In this document: piece by piece, positions 7,946-16,091 of the stretch
Numbering within the stretch: position 1 is the stretch's first letter
How the letters are laid out: every line of letters begins with the position of its first letter
Assembly: GCF_036090055.1 (NCBI RefSeq)
Contig: NZ_CP107970.1
Span: 2,048,501-2,112,500 of the forward strand
Length of the DNA stretch: 64,000 bases
DNA from: Nocardioides sp. NBC_00368
GTDB lineage: Bacteria > Actinomycetota > Actinomycetes > Propionibacteriales > Nocardioidaceae
Direction of reading: 5' to 3'
The notes under the pieces: model-generated
What the model saw: only the letters and a program-made list of their open reading frames with translations
What the model was told of the DNA's origin: nothing
The model's database searches: none
Program-made: the position numbers and the translations under genes

Positions 7946-9697
7946 GTGTCACACGAGCACCACCCCCACTCGCACGGGCCCGACGGGCACCACCACGACC
8001 ACGAGCACAGCCACTCCCACTCTCACTCCCACGAGGTCGACGAGATCACCCTCGCCGCCTCCTCGGACGCGTCCGACGGCGACCTGCGTCCTGCCGAGGT
8101 CTCTCGGCGCAACCTGCTTCGCGCCGCCGGTATCGCCGGGGCCGTGACCGCCGGGATGGCGGGCATGACCGGCGTGACGCCGGCGATGGCCGAGGCCGCC
8201 ACCGCCACCGCCCGGACGGGCAACCGGGCCACGATCCGGCACTGGCTCGCGGGCGACCACCACATCCACACCCAGTACAGCTCGGACGGGATGTACCGAG
8301 TCATCGACCAGGCGCAGCACGGCGCTGCGTACGGCCTGGACTGGCTGGTCATCACCGACCACGGCGGCGCGACCCACGCGAAGCTCGGCGTCGACCTGGT
8401 CAACCCCGACATCGTCGCAGCGCGCAAGATCCTCCCGGAGACACTGATCTTCCAGGGTCTGGAGTGGAACATCCCGGCCGCAGAGCACGGGACGGTCTTC
8501 GTCGCTCCGGGGCGCAACGAGGTCGCGGTGCTCAAGCAGTTCGAGAACGACTACGACGGCAGCGTCAAGAACGCTCGCGCCAACACCCCGGAGAACGAGG
8601 CGCTCGCCGTCGCCGGGATCCAGTGGCTCGGCACCCAGAAGGCCAAGCGCCGGATCGAGGATGCGCTGTTCCTCGCCAACCATCCAGCCCGCAACGGCAT
8701 CGACAGCCCCCATGAGGTGCGGGCCTGGCGCGACGCCGATCCTCGGATCGCGATCGGCTGGGAAGGCGCACCCGGACACCAGGCCGGCGGGCTGCCGACC
8801 GGCTACGGTCCGGGCAGCGCGCGCGGCGGCTACGGCAACTCTGCCGGTGCAGACTCGTTCCCGGGCTACCCGCCGGAGAGCTACCGTTCCTGGGGCGGCT
8901 TCGACTTCTACACCTCGACCGTCGGCGGTCTGTGGGACTCCCTGCTCGCCGAAGGGAAGCCCTGGTCGATCACCGCGAACTCCGACTCGCACCGCAACTG
9001 GAGCGACACGGCCGTCCGCGGTGGCGGCGACTTCAACGCCAACGGACGCTACGACGACCCGGTCTACGGCGGCGGGATCCAGCTCGACCTGGCCGACTTC
9101 TGGCCAGGCTTCTACAGCCGAACCCACGTAGGCGCCAGCACCCGCGACTACGGCGCAGTGATGCGCGGCATGCGCGACGGCCGGGTCTGGGTCGACCACG
9201 GCAGCCTGGTCAAGAGTCTCGACGTCCGGGTGGTCGCCACCAGCCGCCGCGGGACGGTCTCCGAGACCCTCGGGGGCACGCTGCAGGCGCCACGCGGCAG
9301 CCGCGTCGAGCTGGTGGTCACGATCACGGCCCAGGACGTCCCGAACTGGTCGCAGTTCATCCCGCAGCTCAACCGCGTGGACGTGATCCGCGGGGCAGTC
9401 GACGTCGACCACGCGTCCGGTGACGCCGACACGATGACCGCCCCGGACACCCGGGTCATCAAGCAGACCGACGTCTCCGGCCGCACCGGCACCTACACGC
9501 TGCGCTACGGCCTCGGCGAGCTGGAGGAGGCCTTCTACGTGCGCCTGCGCGGCACCGACGCCAATCGGTCCCAGCCCGGCTACCTCGGTGCGAACATCGA
9601 CCCGGCCGGTCCCGCGATCGACGTCGTCGGCGACGCCGACCCGTGGGTCGACCTGTGGTTCTACACCAACCCGGTCTGGGTCGTCCCCACTCGATGA
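7946..9697 (+). CDS. Tat-exported PHP-domain metallophosphoesterase with His-rich N-terminus
   Basis: 583 residues. Residues 1-30 contain 14 histidines, forming a metal-binding-looking tail ahead of a twin-arginine signal (SRRNLLRAAG at 53-62, then a hydrophobic stretch and an AMAEA cleavage region). The mature part has PHP phosphoesterase motifs: GDHHIHTQYSSDG, VITDHGG, GLEWN and a later NSDSH. GTG 7946 has GGAGG seven bases upstream. PHP proteins hydrolyse phosphoesters with two or three metal ions; the substrate here is unknown. The exported location and His tail suggest metal acquisition outside the cytoplasm. It overlaps the next gene by ATGA. Confidence 0.87.
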   Translation: MSHEHHPHSHGPDGHHHDHEHSHSHSHSHEVDEITLAASSDASDGDLRPAEVSRRNLLRAAGIAGAVTAGMAGMTGVTPAMAEAATATARTGNRATIRHWLAGDHHIHTQYSSDGMYRVIDQAQHGAAYGLDWLVITDHGGATHAKLGVDLVNPDIVAARKILPETLIFQGLEWNIPAAEHGTVFVAPGRNEVAVLKQFENDYDGSVKNARANTPENEALAVAGIQWLGTQKAKRRIEDALFLANHPARNGIDSPHEVRAWRDADPRIAIGWEGAPGHQAGGLPTGYGPGSARGGYGNSAGADSFPGYPPESYRSWGGFDFYTSTVGGLWDSLLAEGKPWSITANSDSHRNWSDTAVRGGGDFNANGRYDDPVYGGGIQLDLADFWPGFYSRTHVGASTRDYGAVMRGMRDGRVWVDHGSLVKSLDVRVVATSRRGTVSETLGGTLQAPRGSRVELVVTITAQDVPNWSQFIPQLNRVDVIRGAVDVDHASGDADTMTAPDTRVIKQTDVSGRTGTYTLRYGLGELEEAFYVRLRGTDANRSQPGYLGANIDPAGPAIDVVGDADPWVDLWFYTNPVWVVPTR

Positions 9698-10236
9698 CCA
9701 CCCAGCGCCTGGCCGTCGACGCCGACGCCCGGGACCTCGCCGCCGCCGAGCACCTCGTCCATCGCCTGGACGAGGTGCTCGGCGGGGGCCGGCCCGAGGA
9801 CGCGTACGTCATCAGCACCCATGTCGTGCGCGAGCCGACTGCTCGCTTCGTGGCCGTCCTGGACTGGCCCGACGGCCCTCCGACCGAGGAGCTGACCGCA
9901 CTCCTCGCCGACCGGCTCCCCGAGGCGTACGTCACCCTCGACTCCCCCGCGATCGCCGAGGCGGAGGCCCGGACCGCCGGCCGCCTGGCCCGCTATCCCG
10001 GCCGGACGAGCATCGAGACCGTGACCACGGTGGCCGCGGTCGAGTCCGGCAGCGTCGTCGACGCGGTGGAGGGGCTGGCCGGGATCGACCTCGACCCCGG
10101 CGACACCCTCGACCTCACCGGGTTCGCGCGGCCGGTGTGGCGCGAGGGGCGGTGCGTGCTCCTGGTCCAGCGGGCGGCCGCCGGGCTGGTGCCATTCGAG
10201 GCCCGCCACCAGATCCCCTGCTGCTCCGACCACTGA
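9694..10236 (+). CDS. Hypothetical protein cotranscribed with PHP phosphoesterase
   Basis: A 180-residue soluble protein with no family I recognise. It is mildly acidic, with alternating helix and strand stretches and a short Cys-Cys-Ser-Asp-His tail that could bind metal. ATG 9694 overlaps the upstream TGA (ATGA), so translation is probably coupled to the Tat-exported phosphoesterase. No signal peptide or membrane segment is seen, so it is likely cytoplasmic. Confidence 0.7.
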   Translation: MTTQRLAVDADARDLAAAEHLVHRLDEVLGGGRPEDAYVISTHVVREPTARFVAVLDWPDGPPTEELTALLADRLPEAYVTLDSPAIAEAEARTAGRLARYPGRTSIETVTTVAAVESGSVVDAVEGLAGIDLDPGDTLDLTGFARPVWREGRCVLLVQRAAAGLVPFEARHQIPCCSDH

Positions 10237-10259
10237 GACCAGCCTCTGAGTGACGAGCC

Positions 10260-10895
10260 TCAGACCGACGCCGAGCCCCGCGGCAGCGGCGCCTCCCAGT
10301 GGCGCCACATCGCCAGGAGCCGCCACCCGGAACAGGTGACGAACGCGACCGCCATGACGAGCGTCGCCGGCACACCGGCGAACAGCCCGAAGGCCGCGAC
10401 CGCGGCGCCGGCGAAGGCCGGGATCGCGTAGAAGACGCTGCGGCGCAGGATGATCGGGACCCGGCCGGCGAGGACGTCGCGGATCGCGCCGCCGCCGACG
10501 CCGGTGGCCAGGCCCATGATCGCGGCCGCGAGCGGGGAGAGCCCGAAGTCGAGCGCCTTGACCGCGCCGGCGATGACGAACAGCCCCAGCCCGAGGGCGT
10601 CGAAGACGTTGACCATGGGCTCCAGGCGGCCCAGCGCCGGGTGGAAGAAGAACGTCAGCAGGCCGGCCGTCATCGGCACCACGAGGTAGCGCCAGTCGGA
10701 GAGCGCGGCGACCGGCGTCGCGCCGATGGCCATGTCACGCAGGAAGCCGCCGCCGAGACCGGTGACGCAGGCGAGGACGATCACGCCGAAGATGTCGAGC
10801 TCCTTGCGGACCGCCATCAGACCGCCGGAGAGCGCGAAGACGAAGCACCCGACCAGGTCGAGCACGAGAAGGGTCAGCGTCTGTTCCACTGCCAA
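10260..10895 (-). CDS. TRIC-type (UPF0126) cation channel family protein
   Basis: About 211 residues, seven hydrophobic segments and the internal duplication of TRIC/UPF0126 (YadS/YicG-like) proteins. Each half carries a glycine-rich kinked helix followed by Arg-Asp: TGLGGGFLRD near residue 45 and TGVGGGAIRD near 130. Bacterial homologues form trimeric monovalent cation channels. The start is uncertain: TTG 10895 has GAGG seven bases upstream, while GTG 10889 begins VEQTLTLLV without good spacing. The gene is convergent with the preceding hypothetical gene and divergent from sepH. Confidence 0.88.
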   Translation of the reverse strand: MAVEQTLTLLVLDLVGCFVFALSGGLMAVRKELDIFGVIVLACVTGLGGGFLRDMAIGATPVAALSDWRYLVVPMTAGLLTFFFHPALGRLEPMVNVFDALGLGLFVIAGAVKALDFGLSPLAAAIMGLATGVGGGAIRDVLAGRVPIILRRSVFYAIPAFAGAAVAAFGLFAGVPATLVMAVAFVTCSGWRLLAMWRHWEAPLPRGSASV

Positions 10896-11013
10896 ATGGT
10901 CGCCTCGTCGGTCCCAAAATCCCCAAATGCCACGGCCTCGCGGCATGGGCACCCCATACGATGACAGTCAGTGGCGTAGGGTCGTCACAACCGTTTCTAG
11001 AATTGAGAAGAGG

Positions 11014-12066
11014 ATGTCGGCCGAAGGATTGCCTTTGACTCCGGGCCAGCTCGAAGAGCAGGCACCGGATGAGGTTGGTCCCGTCCTTCTGCGGCTCATC
11101 TCGGTCAGTGACGATGGTCTACGCATGCTTCTCGTCGATGACGAGGATCGTGAATACACCGCCGACATCGACGACCGTCTCCGTGCAGCACTCGAGGCTG
11201 TGTCGACCCGCCGATCGGAGCAAACCGTGAACAAGACCCCGAGCAGCAGCCTGCGGCCCCGTGACATTCAGACCCGTATCCGTGCGGGCGAGAGTGCCGA
11301 GGAGGTCGCCGCTGTCGCCGGCACCACGGTCGAGAAGATCTTGGCCTTCGCCGGTCCCGTCCTCGCCGAGCGCGAGCACATGGCGCAGCGTGCCCAGCAG
11401 GCTTCCGTACGCCGTCGGCCCGGTGAGGCCGCCAGCACTGCCCGCACCCTGGGTGAGGCCGTCAGCGCCCACTTCCAGACGATGTACGTCGACCCCGAGT
11501 CGGTCAACTGGGACTCCTACCGGCGCCCCGACGGGCGCTGGAAGCTCACCGGCGAATACGAGACCGCCGAGCGCTCCGGCATCGCCGAGCTGACCTACGA
11601 CGCCCCTGGCAACTACGTCGAGCTCGACAACGACGACGCCCGGTGGCTGACCGGCGAGAAGCTCGAGGCCGCTGCGCCCGAGCCGGAGCCGGTCGTCACC
11701 GACGACATGCTCGCCGCCCGCCGGCGCCGCGCGAAGAGCCCGGCCCCGGCCGCACCGGCCACCCCTCCCCCGGCTCCCAAGCCGGTCCCGGCGGCCAAGG
11801 CCGCGAAGCCGGACCCGGTCGACGTGGACACCCCGCTCGAGGCGTTCCTGGGCGACGAGAGCCCGACGGAGAAGCAGGAGCCCGTCCCGGCCGAGCCGGA
11901 GCCCATGCCGGAGCCCATGCCGGAACCGGCAGCCGTCGAGGCCGCCGAGGCCGAGCCCGCCGAGGAGGCCCCGCAGAAGCCCGCCAAGAAGGCGTCATCG
12001 CGCCGCAAGCGGGCCTCGGTGCCGAGCTGGGACGAGATCATGTTCGGCGGCGGCAAGCAGGACTGA
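11014..12066 (+). CDS. sepH: Septation protein SepH
   Basis: 350 residues. An N-terminal DUF3071 domain covers about 1-170. It contains the strand pair LRLISVSDDGLRMLLVDDED, a helix-turn-helix-like segment (IQTRIRAGESAEEVAAVAGT) and the WDSYRRPDGRW motif of actinobacterial SepH. A disordered Pro/Ala/Glu linker and a basic C-terminus (KKASSRRKRASVPSW) follow. SepH binds FtsZ and promotes Z-ring assembly at the septum in Streptomyces and mycobacteria. ATG 11014 follows GAGAAGAGG closely; the frame extends upstream into the antisense TRIC gene and is not used. A strong hairpin follows the stop. Confidence 0.9.
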   Translation: MSAEGLPLTPGQLEEQAPDEVGPVLLRLISVSDDGLRMLLVDDEDREYTADIDDRLRAALEAVSTRRSEQTVNKTPSSSLRPRDIQTRIRAGESAEEVAAVAGTTVEKILAFAGPVLAEREHMAQRAQQASVRRRPGEAASTARTLGEAVSAHFQTMYVDPESVNWDSYRRPDGRWKLTGEYETAERSGIAELTYDAPGNYVELDNDDARWLTGEKLEAAAPEPEPVVTDDMLAARRRRAKSPAPAAPATPPPAPKPVPAAKAAKPDPVDVDTPLEAFLGDESPTEKQEPVPAEPEPMPEPMPEPAAVEAAEAEPAEEAPQKPAKKASSRRKRASVPSWDEIMFGGGKQD

Positions 12067-12086
12067 CAGACTCCTCACACCACGTT

Positions 12087-12113
12087 CACGGACCGGCCAT
12101 CGGCCGGTCCGTG
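12087..12113 (+). terminator. Hairpin terminator after sepH
   Basis: A perfect 12-bp stem (12087-12098 with 12102-12113) and a 3-base loop begin 21 bp after the sepH stop. No U-tract follows, as is common in high-GC actinobacteria. Confidence 0.75.
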
Positions 12114-12125
12114 ATGCGTTGGGGA

Positions 12126-12160
12126 GCCGACCGACCAGTGTCGGGCTGGGGTCGGTCGGC
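12126..12160 (+). terminator. Second hairpin between sepH and phoD
   Basis: GCCGACCGACC (12126-12136) pairs perfectly with GGTCGGTCGGC (12150-12160) across a 13-base loop. It sits 12 bp after the first hairpin and 65 bp before phoD, so it is either a backup terminator or a 5' leader structure of phoD. Confidence 0.6.
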
Positions 12161-12224
12161 GTTCATGCGCCACCGATGAAGTGAGTGGAGGCAAGCACCT
12201 TCCACCTTTCTCGGAGGCCCCCCG

Positions 12225-13907
12225 ATGCTCCTGCCCGAATCGCTGAGCCGACGCTCCCTCCTCTCCGGCACCGCCTCGACCGGTTTCACCGCAACCGCCG
12301 CCATGCTGCTCGGCACCGGCTCGATCCCCGCCGACGCCGTCTCCGTCAAGAGCGCCAAGCCGCTCTCCGGCTACCCGTTCACCATGGGCGTCGCCTCCGG
12401 CGACCCGCTCCCCAACTCCGTCGTGCTCTGGACCCGCCTCGCCCCCGAGCCGCTCGCCGTCGACGGTCTCGGCGGCATGCCGCAGGAGCCGGTCAAGGTC
12501 CGCTGGCAGGTCGCCGAGGACCCTCACTTCCGCAAGATCGTCAAGGCCGGCACCGTCACCGCCACCCCGAACTTCGGGCACTCGGTCCACCCCGAGGTCT
12601 GGGGTCTGCGCCCCGGCCGCGACTACTGGTACCGCTTCATGGCGGCCGGCGAGGTCAGCCAGACCGGCCACACCCGGACCGCCCCGGCGTACGGCTCCCC
12701 GCTGTCGCGGATGAGCTTCGCGTTCGCCTCGTGCGCGCTCTACAGCCACGGCTTCTACACCGCCTACCGGCACCTGGCGGACGAGGACGTCGATGTCGTC
12801 TTCCACCTGGGCGACTATCTGTACGAGTCCGGCGTCACCGCCGAGAACAACTGGCGCCGGACCACGGTCGACCCCTCGCTGGCCGGTGAGACCCTCGACC
12901 TGGCGCGATACCGTCAGCAGTACGGCCTCTACAAGTCCGACCCGGACCTGATGGCCGCCCACCAGTCGCACGCGTTCGTGGTCGCCCCCGACGACCACGA
13001 GGTCGAGAACAACTGGGCCGACGAGGTCCCGGAGGAGCGCAGCCAGTCGCAGGGTGCGCTGTGGATGCCGCGGCGTACGGCTGCCTTCCAGGCCTACTAC
13101 GAGCACCTCCCGTTCCGCGCCAGCTCGCTGCCGGACGGGCCGGACATGCAGATCTACCGGAACCTGCGCTACGGCGACCTCGTCGACTTCAACGTGCTCG
13201 ACACCCGGCAGTACCGCGACGACCAGGCCTACGGTGACGGGTCCGATCCCGCCTCCCCGGAGCTGACGCCGGACATCTACGACCCGTCACGCTCGATGAT
13301 GGGTCTCGAGCAGGAGGCGTGGCTGCAGCGCAACTGGCGGCAGTCGACCGCCCGCTGGCAGGTGCTCGCCAACCAGGCGCCGATGGCCGAGACCGACCTC
13401 GACGAGACCGAGGCCAAGACGCTCTACATGGACCCGTGGGACGGCTACGTCGCCAACCGCAACCGGCTCCTCGAGGGTGCCCGCACCAGCGGGATCGAGA
13501 ACCTCGTCGTCATCACCGGCGATCGGCACCACAACTACGCCAGCAACCTGCTGGCCGACTACGACGACCCCGAGTCGGCCGTCGTCGGCAGCGAGTTCGT
13601 CGGCACCTCCATCGCCAGCGGTGGCGACGGCGCCGACATGACCACCGGCGGCGAGACCCTGCTGCGCGCCAACGACCACCTGAAGTTCTTCAACAGCCAG
13701 CGCGGCTACGTCCGCGTGAAGGTCACGCCCGACGAGCTCTCCAGCGACTTCCGGGTCGTGCCGTACGTCGAGCGCCGGGGCGCGCCGATCTCCACCCGCG
13801 CGACCTACGTCGTCGAGAACGGCCGCCCCGGCGTCCAGCTCGACACCCAGAACGCGCCGGTCGGGACGAAGTACGCCGCCGTCGACATGCCCACGCTCAA
13901 CCGCTGA
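12225..13907 (+). CDS. phoD: Tat-exported alkaline phosphatase D (PhoD) family
   Basis: 560 residues. A twin-arginine signal starts the protein (LSRRSLLSG, Arg 9-10). A PhoD N-terminal fibronectin-like domain follows (FTMGVASGDP, VVLWTRLAP), then the metallophosphatase core: FASC, a HLGDYLYE metal site, VAPDDHEVENNW and ITGDRHHN. PhoD enzymes are Ca/Fe-dependent phosphodiesterases/monoesterases outside the membrane that release phosphate from teichoic acids and other phosphoesters. TCGGAGG lies just upstream of ATG 12225. No Pho box was identified in the 65 bp after the hairpins. Confidence 0.93.
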   Translation: MLLPESLSRRSLLSGTASTGFTATAAMLLGTGSIPADAVSVKSAKPLSGYPFTMGVASGDPLPNSVVLWTRLAPEPLAVDGLGGMPQEPVKVRWQVAEDPHFRKIVKAGTVTATPNFGHSVHPEVWGLRPGRDYWYRFMAAGEVSQTGHTRTAPAYGSPLSRMSFAFASCALYSHGFYTAYRHLADEDVDVVFHLGDYLYESGVTAENNWRRTTVDPSLAGETLDLARYRQQYGLYKSDPDLMAAHQSHAFVVAPDDHEVENNWADEVPEERSQSQGALWMPRRTAAFQAYYEHLPFRASSLPDGPDMQIYRNLRYGDLVDFNVLDTRQYRDDQAYGDGSDPASPELTPDIYDPSRSMMGLEQEAWLQRNWRQSTARWQVLANQAPMAETDLDETEAKTLYMDPWDGYVANRNRLLEGARTSGIENLVVITGDRHHNYASNLLADYDDPESAVVGSEFVGTSIASGGDGADMTTGGETLLRANDHLKFFNSQRGYVRVKVTPDELSSDFRVVPYVERRGAPISTRATYVVENGRPGVQLDTQNAPVGTKYAAVDMPTLNR

Positions 13908-14037
13908 AATCGACTCCGCCACCCCAGAGCGGCGCGCGCTCGTCGAAAGGAGGTGGAGCGAGGAAGTGCAGCGACTGAGCGGAGCCGACGTCCACGAGTG
14001 CTGAAAGCGCCGCGATGCGCGAATTGCGAAGCAATCG

Positions 14038-14694
14038 CTATCCGAACGGCAGGGGCTCGGGCACCAGGGAGACGGACTGTGCCCGGGCCGCCGTGAGGCG
14101 GCGACGGTGGTGCTGGCGGCAGAGGACCTCGTAGGAGACCGCGCTGGGGGCGGTGCCGGATTCACGGTCGGTGTCGCCGACGACGACCTGGTCGCCCTCG
14201 GTGACCATGACGCCGTCCTCGACCCGGGCGTTGTGGGTGGCCCGCTTGCCGCACCAGCACAGCGCCTCGACCTGCAGCACCTCCGTACGGTCGGCGAGCT
14301 CGACGAGACGGGCGGCGCCCGGGAAGAGCCGGGTGCGGAAGTCGGTGAGGATGCCGAAGCAGAACACGTCGATCTGGAGTTCGTCGACGATCTTGGCCAG
14401 CGCCTCGATCTGCTCCGGGGTGTAGAACTGGGCCTCGTCGCAGATGAGGTAGTCGATCCGGGCGCCGTGGGTCAGCGCGTCGACGGCGTGACGCCAGAAG
14501 TCGAAGTCGTCGGTGACCTCGATCGCGTCGTGGGTCAGGCCCAGGCGAGAGGTGACCACCGCCTCGCCGGAGCGGTCGTGGACGGTGAAGATCAGCCCCA
14601 CCCTGCCGCGAGCCGCGTGGTTGTGGTTGGTCTGCAGCGCGAGGGTCGACTTCCCCGCGTCCATCGTCCCGGTCCAGAAGGTCAGCTCAGCCAC
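14038..14694 (-). CDS. tdk: Thymidine kinase
   Basis: 218 residues, type II thymidine kinase. It has P-loop GTMDAGKS at 9-16, the DEAQF Walker B/lid motif near 85, FCFGILTDFR, and a zinc-binding lobe with CWCGKRATHN and a C-terminal CRQHH. It phosphorylates thymidine to dTMP in the salvage pathway. GTG 14694 is chosen because the P-loop strand begins right after it; the longer frame runs into the upstream gene. It is the last gene of a minus-strand operon, 10 bp after the CGNR regulator. Confidence 0.95.
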   Translation of the reverse strand: MAELTFWTGTMDAGKSTLALQTNHNHAARGRVGLIFTVHDRSGEAVVTSRLGLTHDAIEVTDDFDFWRHAVDALTHGARIDYLICDEAQFYTPEQIEALAKIVDELQIDVFCFGILTDFRTRLFPGAARLVELADRTEVLQVEALCWCGKRATHNARVEDGVMVTEGDQVVVGDTDRESGTAPSAVSYEVLCRQHHRRRLTAARAQSVSLVPEPLPFG

Positions 14695-14704
14695 TCGCGG
14701 AAGC

Positions 14705-15340
14705 CTAGTGGTCCGCGCCCCGGCTCGTGGCAGGACCCTCGACGCTGGACTTGCTCCGCCGATAGTGGCGCGCGACCCGTGCCCGGTTGCCACAGCCCTC
14801 GGAGCACCACTCGCGCCGTGGGTGGTCGCGTACGAAGTAGAGGACGCAGCCGGGGCCGCCGCACGCCTTCAGCTCGTGGGGAGCCTGCCCGGCCAGCACC
14901 TCGGACCCTTCCAGCGCGACCAGGCTCAGCTCCCGCTGCAGGCCGGAGCCGTCGGCGAGCCACTCCCGCACGTAGCCGCCCTGTGGACCGTGGCGCAGGA
15001 CGGACGTGCAGTGGGAGACGAACTCGTTGAGCACGGCGAGGGCCGCTTCGGTGCCGAGCCCCTCCGGGACGCTGTGCGGCCGGCTGTCGCCGGTCACCTC
15101 GGCGGCCAGCCGGCGCAGGGCGTCCCGGAGGGCCCGGGCCCGGCCCAGGTCGTGGTCGTTCAGGTCCTGGTGACGGCCGAGCCCCGCCTCCTCGGCCCAG
15201 GCCCGGAGGTGCGCCACGCTCTCCAGCGAGTCGTGCACGGCCGACCGGTCGGCCCAGATCGTGTTCATCAGACGTACGGCCCGGGGCTGGGTCGGGTACA
15301 GCACCGGCACCTGGAGCTCCACGGCGATCTCCTCCGTCAT
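14705..15340 (-). CDS. CGNR zinc-finger (ABATE domain) regulator
   Basis: 211 residues. An N-terminal ABATE-like helical domain is followed by a C-terminal CGNR zinc finger: Cys residues in ACGGPGC, then CSEGCGNRARVARHYRR. Proteins of this family are stress-linked transcription factors. ATG 15340 gives MTEEIAVEL; no strong ribosome site is seen and an ACCATTAGA word sits just upstream. The same word forms the arms of the long palindrome upstream of the operon, suggesting autoregulation. It lies between a PNPOx gene (16-bp gap) and tdk. Confidence 0.88.
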   Translation of the reverse strand: MTEEIAVELQVPVLYPTQPRAVRLMNTIWADRSAVHDSLESVAHLRAWAEEAGLGRHQDLNDHDLGRARALRDALRRLAAEVTGDSRPHSVPEGLGTEAALAVLNEFVSHCTSVLRHGPQGGYVREWLADGSGLQRELSLVALEGSEVLAGQAPHELKACGGPGCVLYFVRDHPRREWCSEGCGNRARVARHYRRSKSSVEGPATSRGADH

Positions 15341-15356
15341 CGATCTAATGGTAAGG

Positions 15357-15983
15357 CTATGTCTCAGACGGTACCGCACCGCGGGCGACGGCCAGCTCGG
15401 CCTCGAGCTCGCTGATCCGCTCGGCCAGCTCGGCGACGGTCTGCCGGGCGGCCGCCAGGGGCACCAGCTGTGGGATGTGCTGCTTGCAGTTCCAGTCGTA
15501 CGCCTCGACGTCGATCAGGATCCCGCGCTCGATCCGCGCCGAGCTCCCGACCGGAGCCAGCGAGTCGACCAGCTCGGGATCGTCCTCGAGCTCGACGACC
15601 CGCGCGCGGCCGAAGATCTTCATCCTGGCCTGCAGCTGGTAGTCGATCAGGAACAGGGAGACCCGCTCGTCGTGGTCGAGGTTGCCGCGGGTGATGTACT
15701 GCCGGTTGCCCCGGAAGTCGGCGAAGCCCAGTGTGGTCTCGTCGATCACCTTGAGGAACCCGGGCGGCCCGCCGCGGTGCTGCATGTAGGGCCAGCCGGT
15801 CTCGCTGACGGTCGCCAGGAAGAAGCTGTCCCGCGAGGAGATGAACGCCGCCTCGCCCCGCCCGATCCGGTCCCGCTCACCGCCCGCCTCGACCATCCGC
15901 GCGTACGCAGCTGCGCTCCCGTGGATCTCCTGGTGCTCGGTCACCAACGGCGTGAACGCGACCTGCCCGTAGCGCCCGGTCAT
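15357..15983 (-). CDS. Pyridoxamine 5'-phosphate oxidase-like flavin/F420-binding protein
   Basis: 208 residues with the split-barrel PNPOx fold: the early FFLATVSETGWPYMQHRGG segment, LGFADFRGNRQY, and the FLIDY...RMKIFGRARVV strand. The short coiled-coil tail (AELAERISELEAEL) is unusual. These proteins bind FMN, F420 or heme and act as small oxidoreductases; the substrate is unknown. It is the first gene of the PNPOx-CGNR-tdk operon, downstream of a 39-bp palindrome. Confidence 0.87.
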   Translation of the reverse strand: MTGRYGQVAFTPLVTEHQEIHGSAAAYARMVEAGGERDRIGRGEAAFISSRDSFFLATVSETGWPYMQHRGGPPGFLKVIDETTLGFADFRGNRQYITRGNLDHDERVSLFLIDYQLQARMKIFGRARVVELEDDPELVDSLAPVGSSARIERGILIDVEAYDWNCKQHIPQLVPLAAARQTVAELAERISELEAELAVARGAVPSET

Positions 15984-16041
15984 CGCCGGCCCTCGACTCC
16001 GTGCTCACCCATGGCACCCCTTCCCGCCGCATGCGGCGAGT

Positions 16042-16080
16042 CGTCTCTAATGGATACACAGGGTGTAACCATTAGAGACG
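16042..16080. promoter_or_regulatory. 39-bp near-perfect palindrome, candidate operator
   Basis: The arms 16042-16059 and 16063-16080 are complementary at 17 of 18 positions around a 3-base centre. Each arm ends in CTAATGG/CCATTAG. It lies between the PNPOx-CGNR-tdk operon and the end of the phosphodiesterase gene, which runs in the same direction, so it could be an operator, a terminator, or both. A shared ACCATTAGA word near the CGNR start (15344-15352) favours operator use. Confidence 0.65.
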
Positions 16081-16091
16081 AGGTTCATTCC

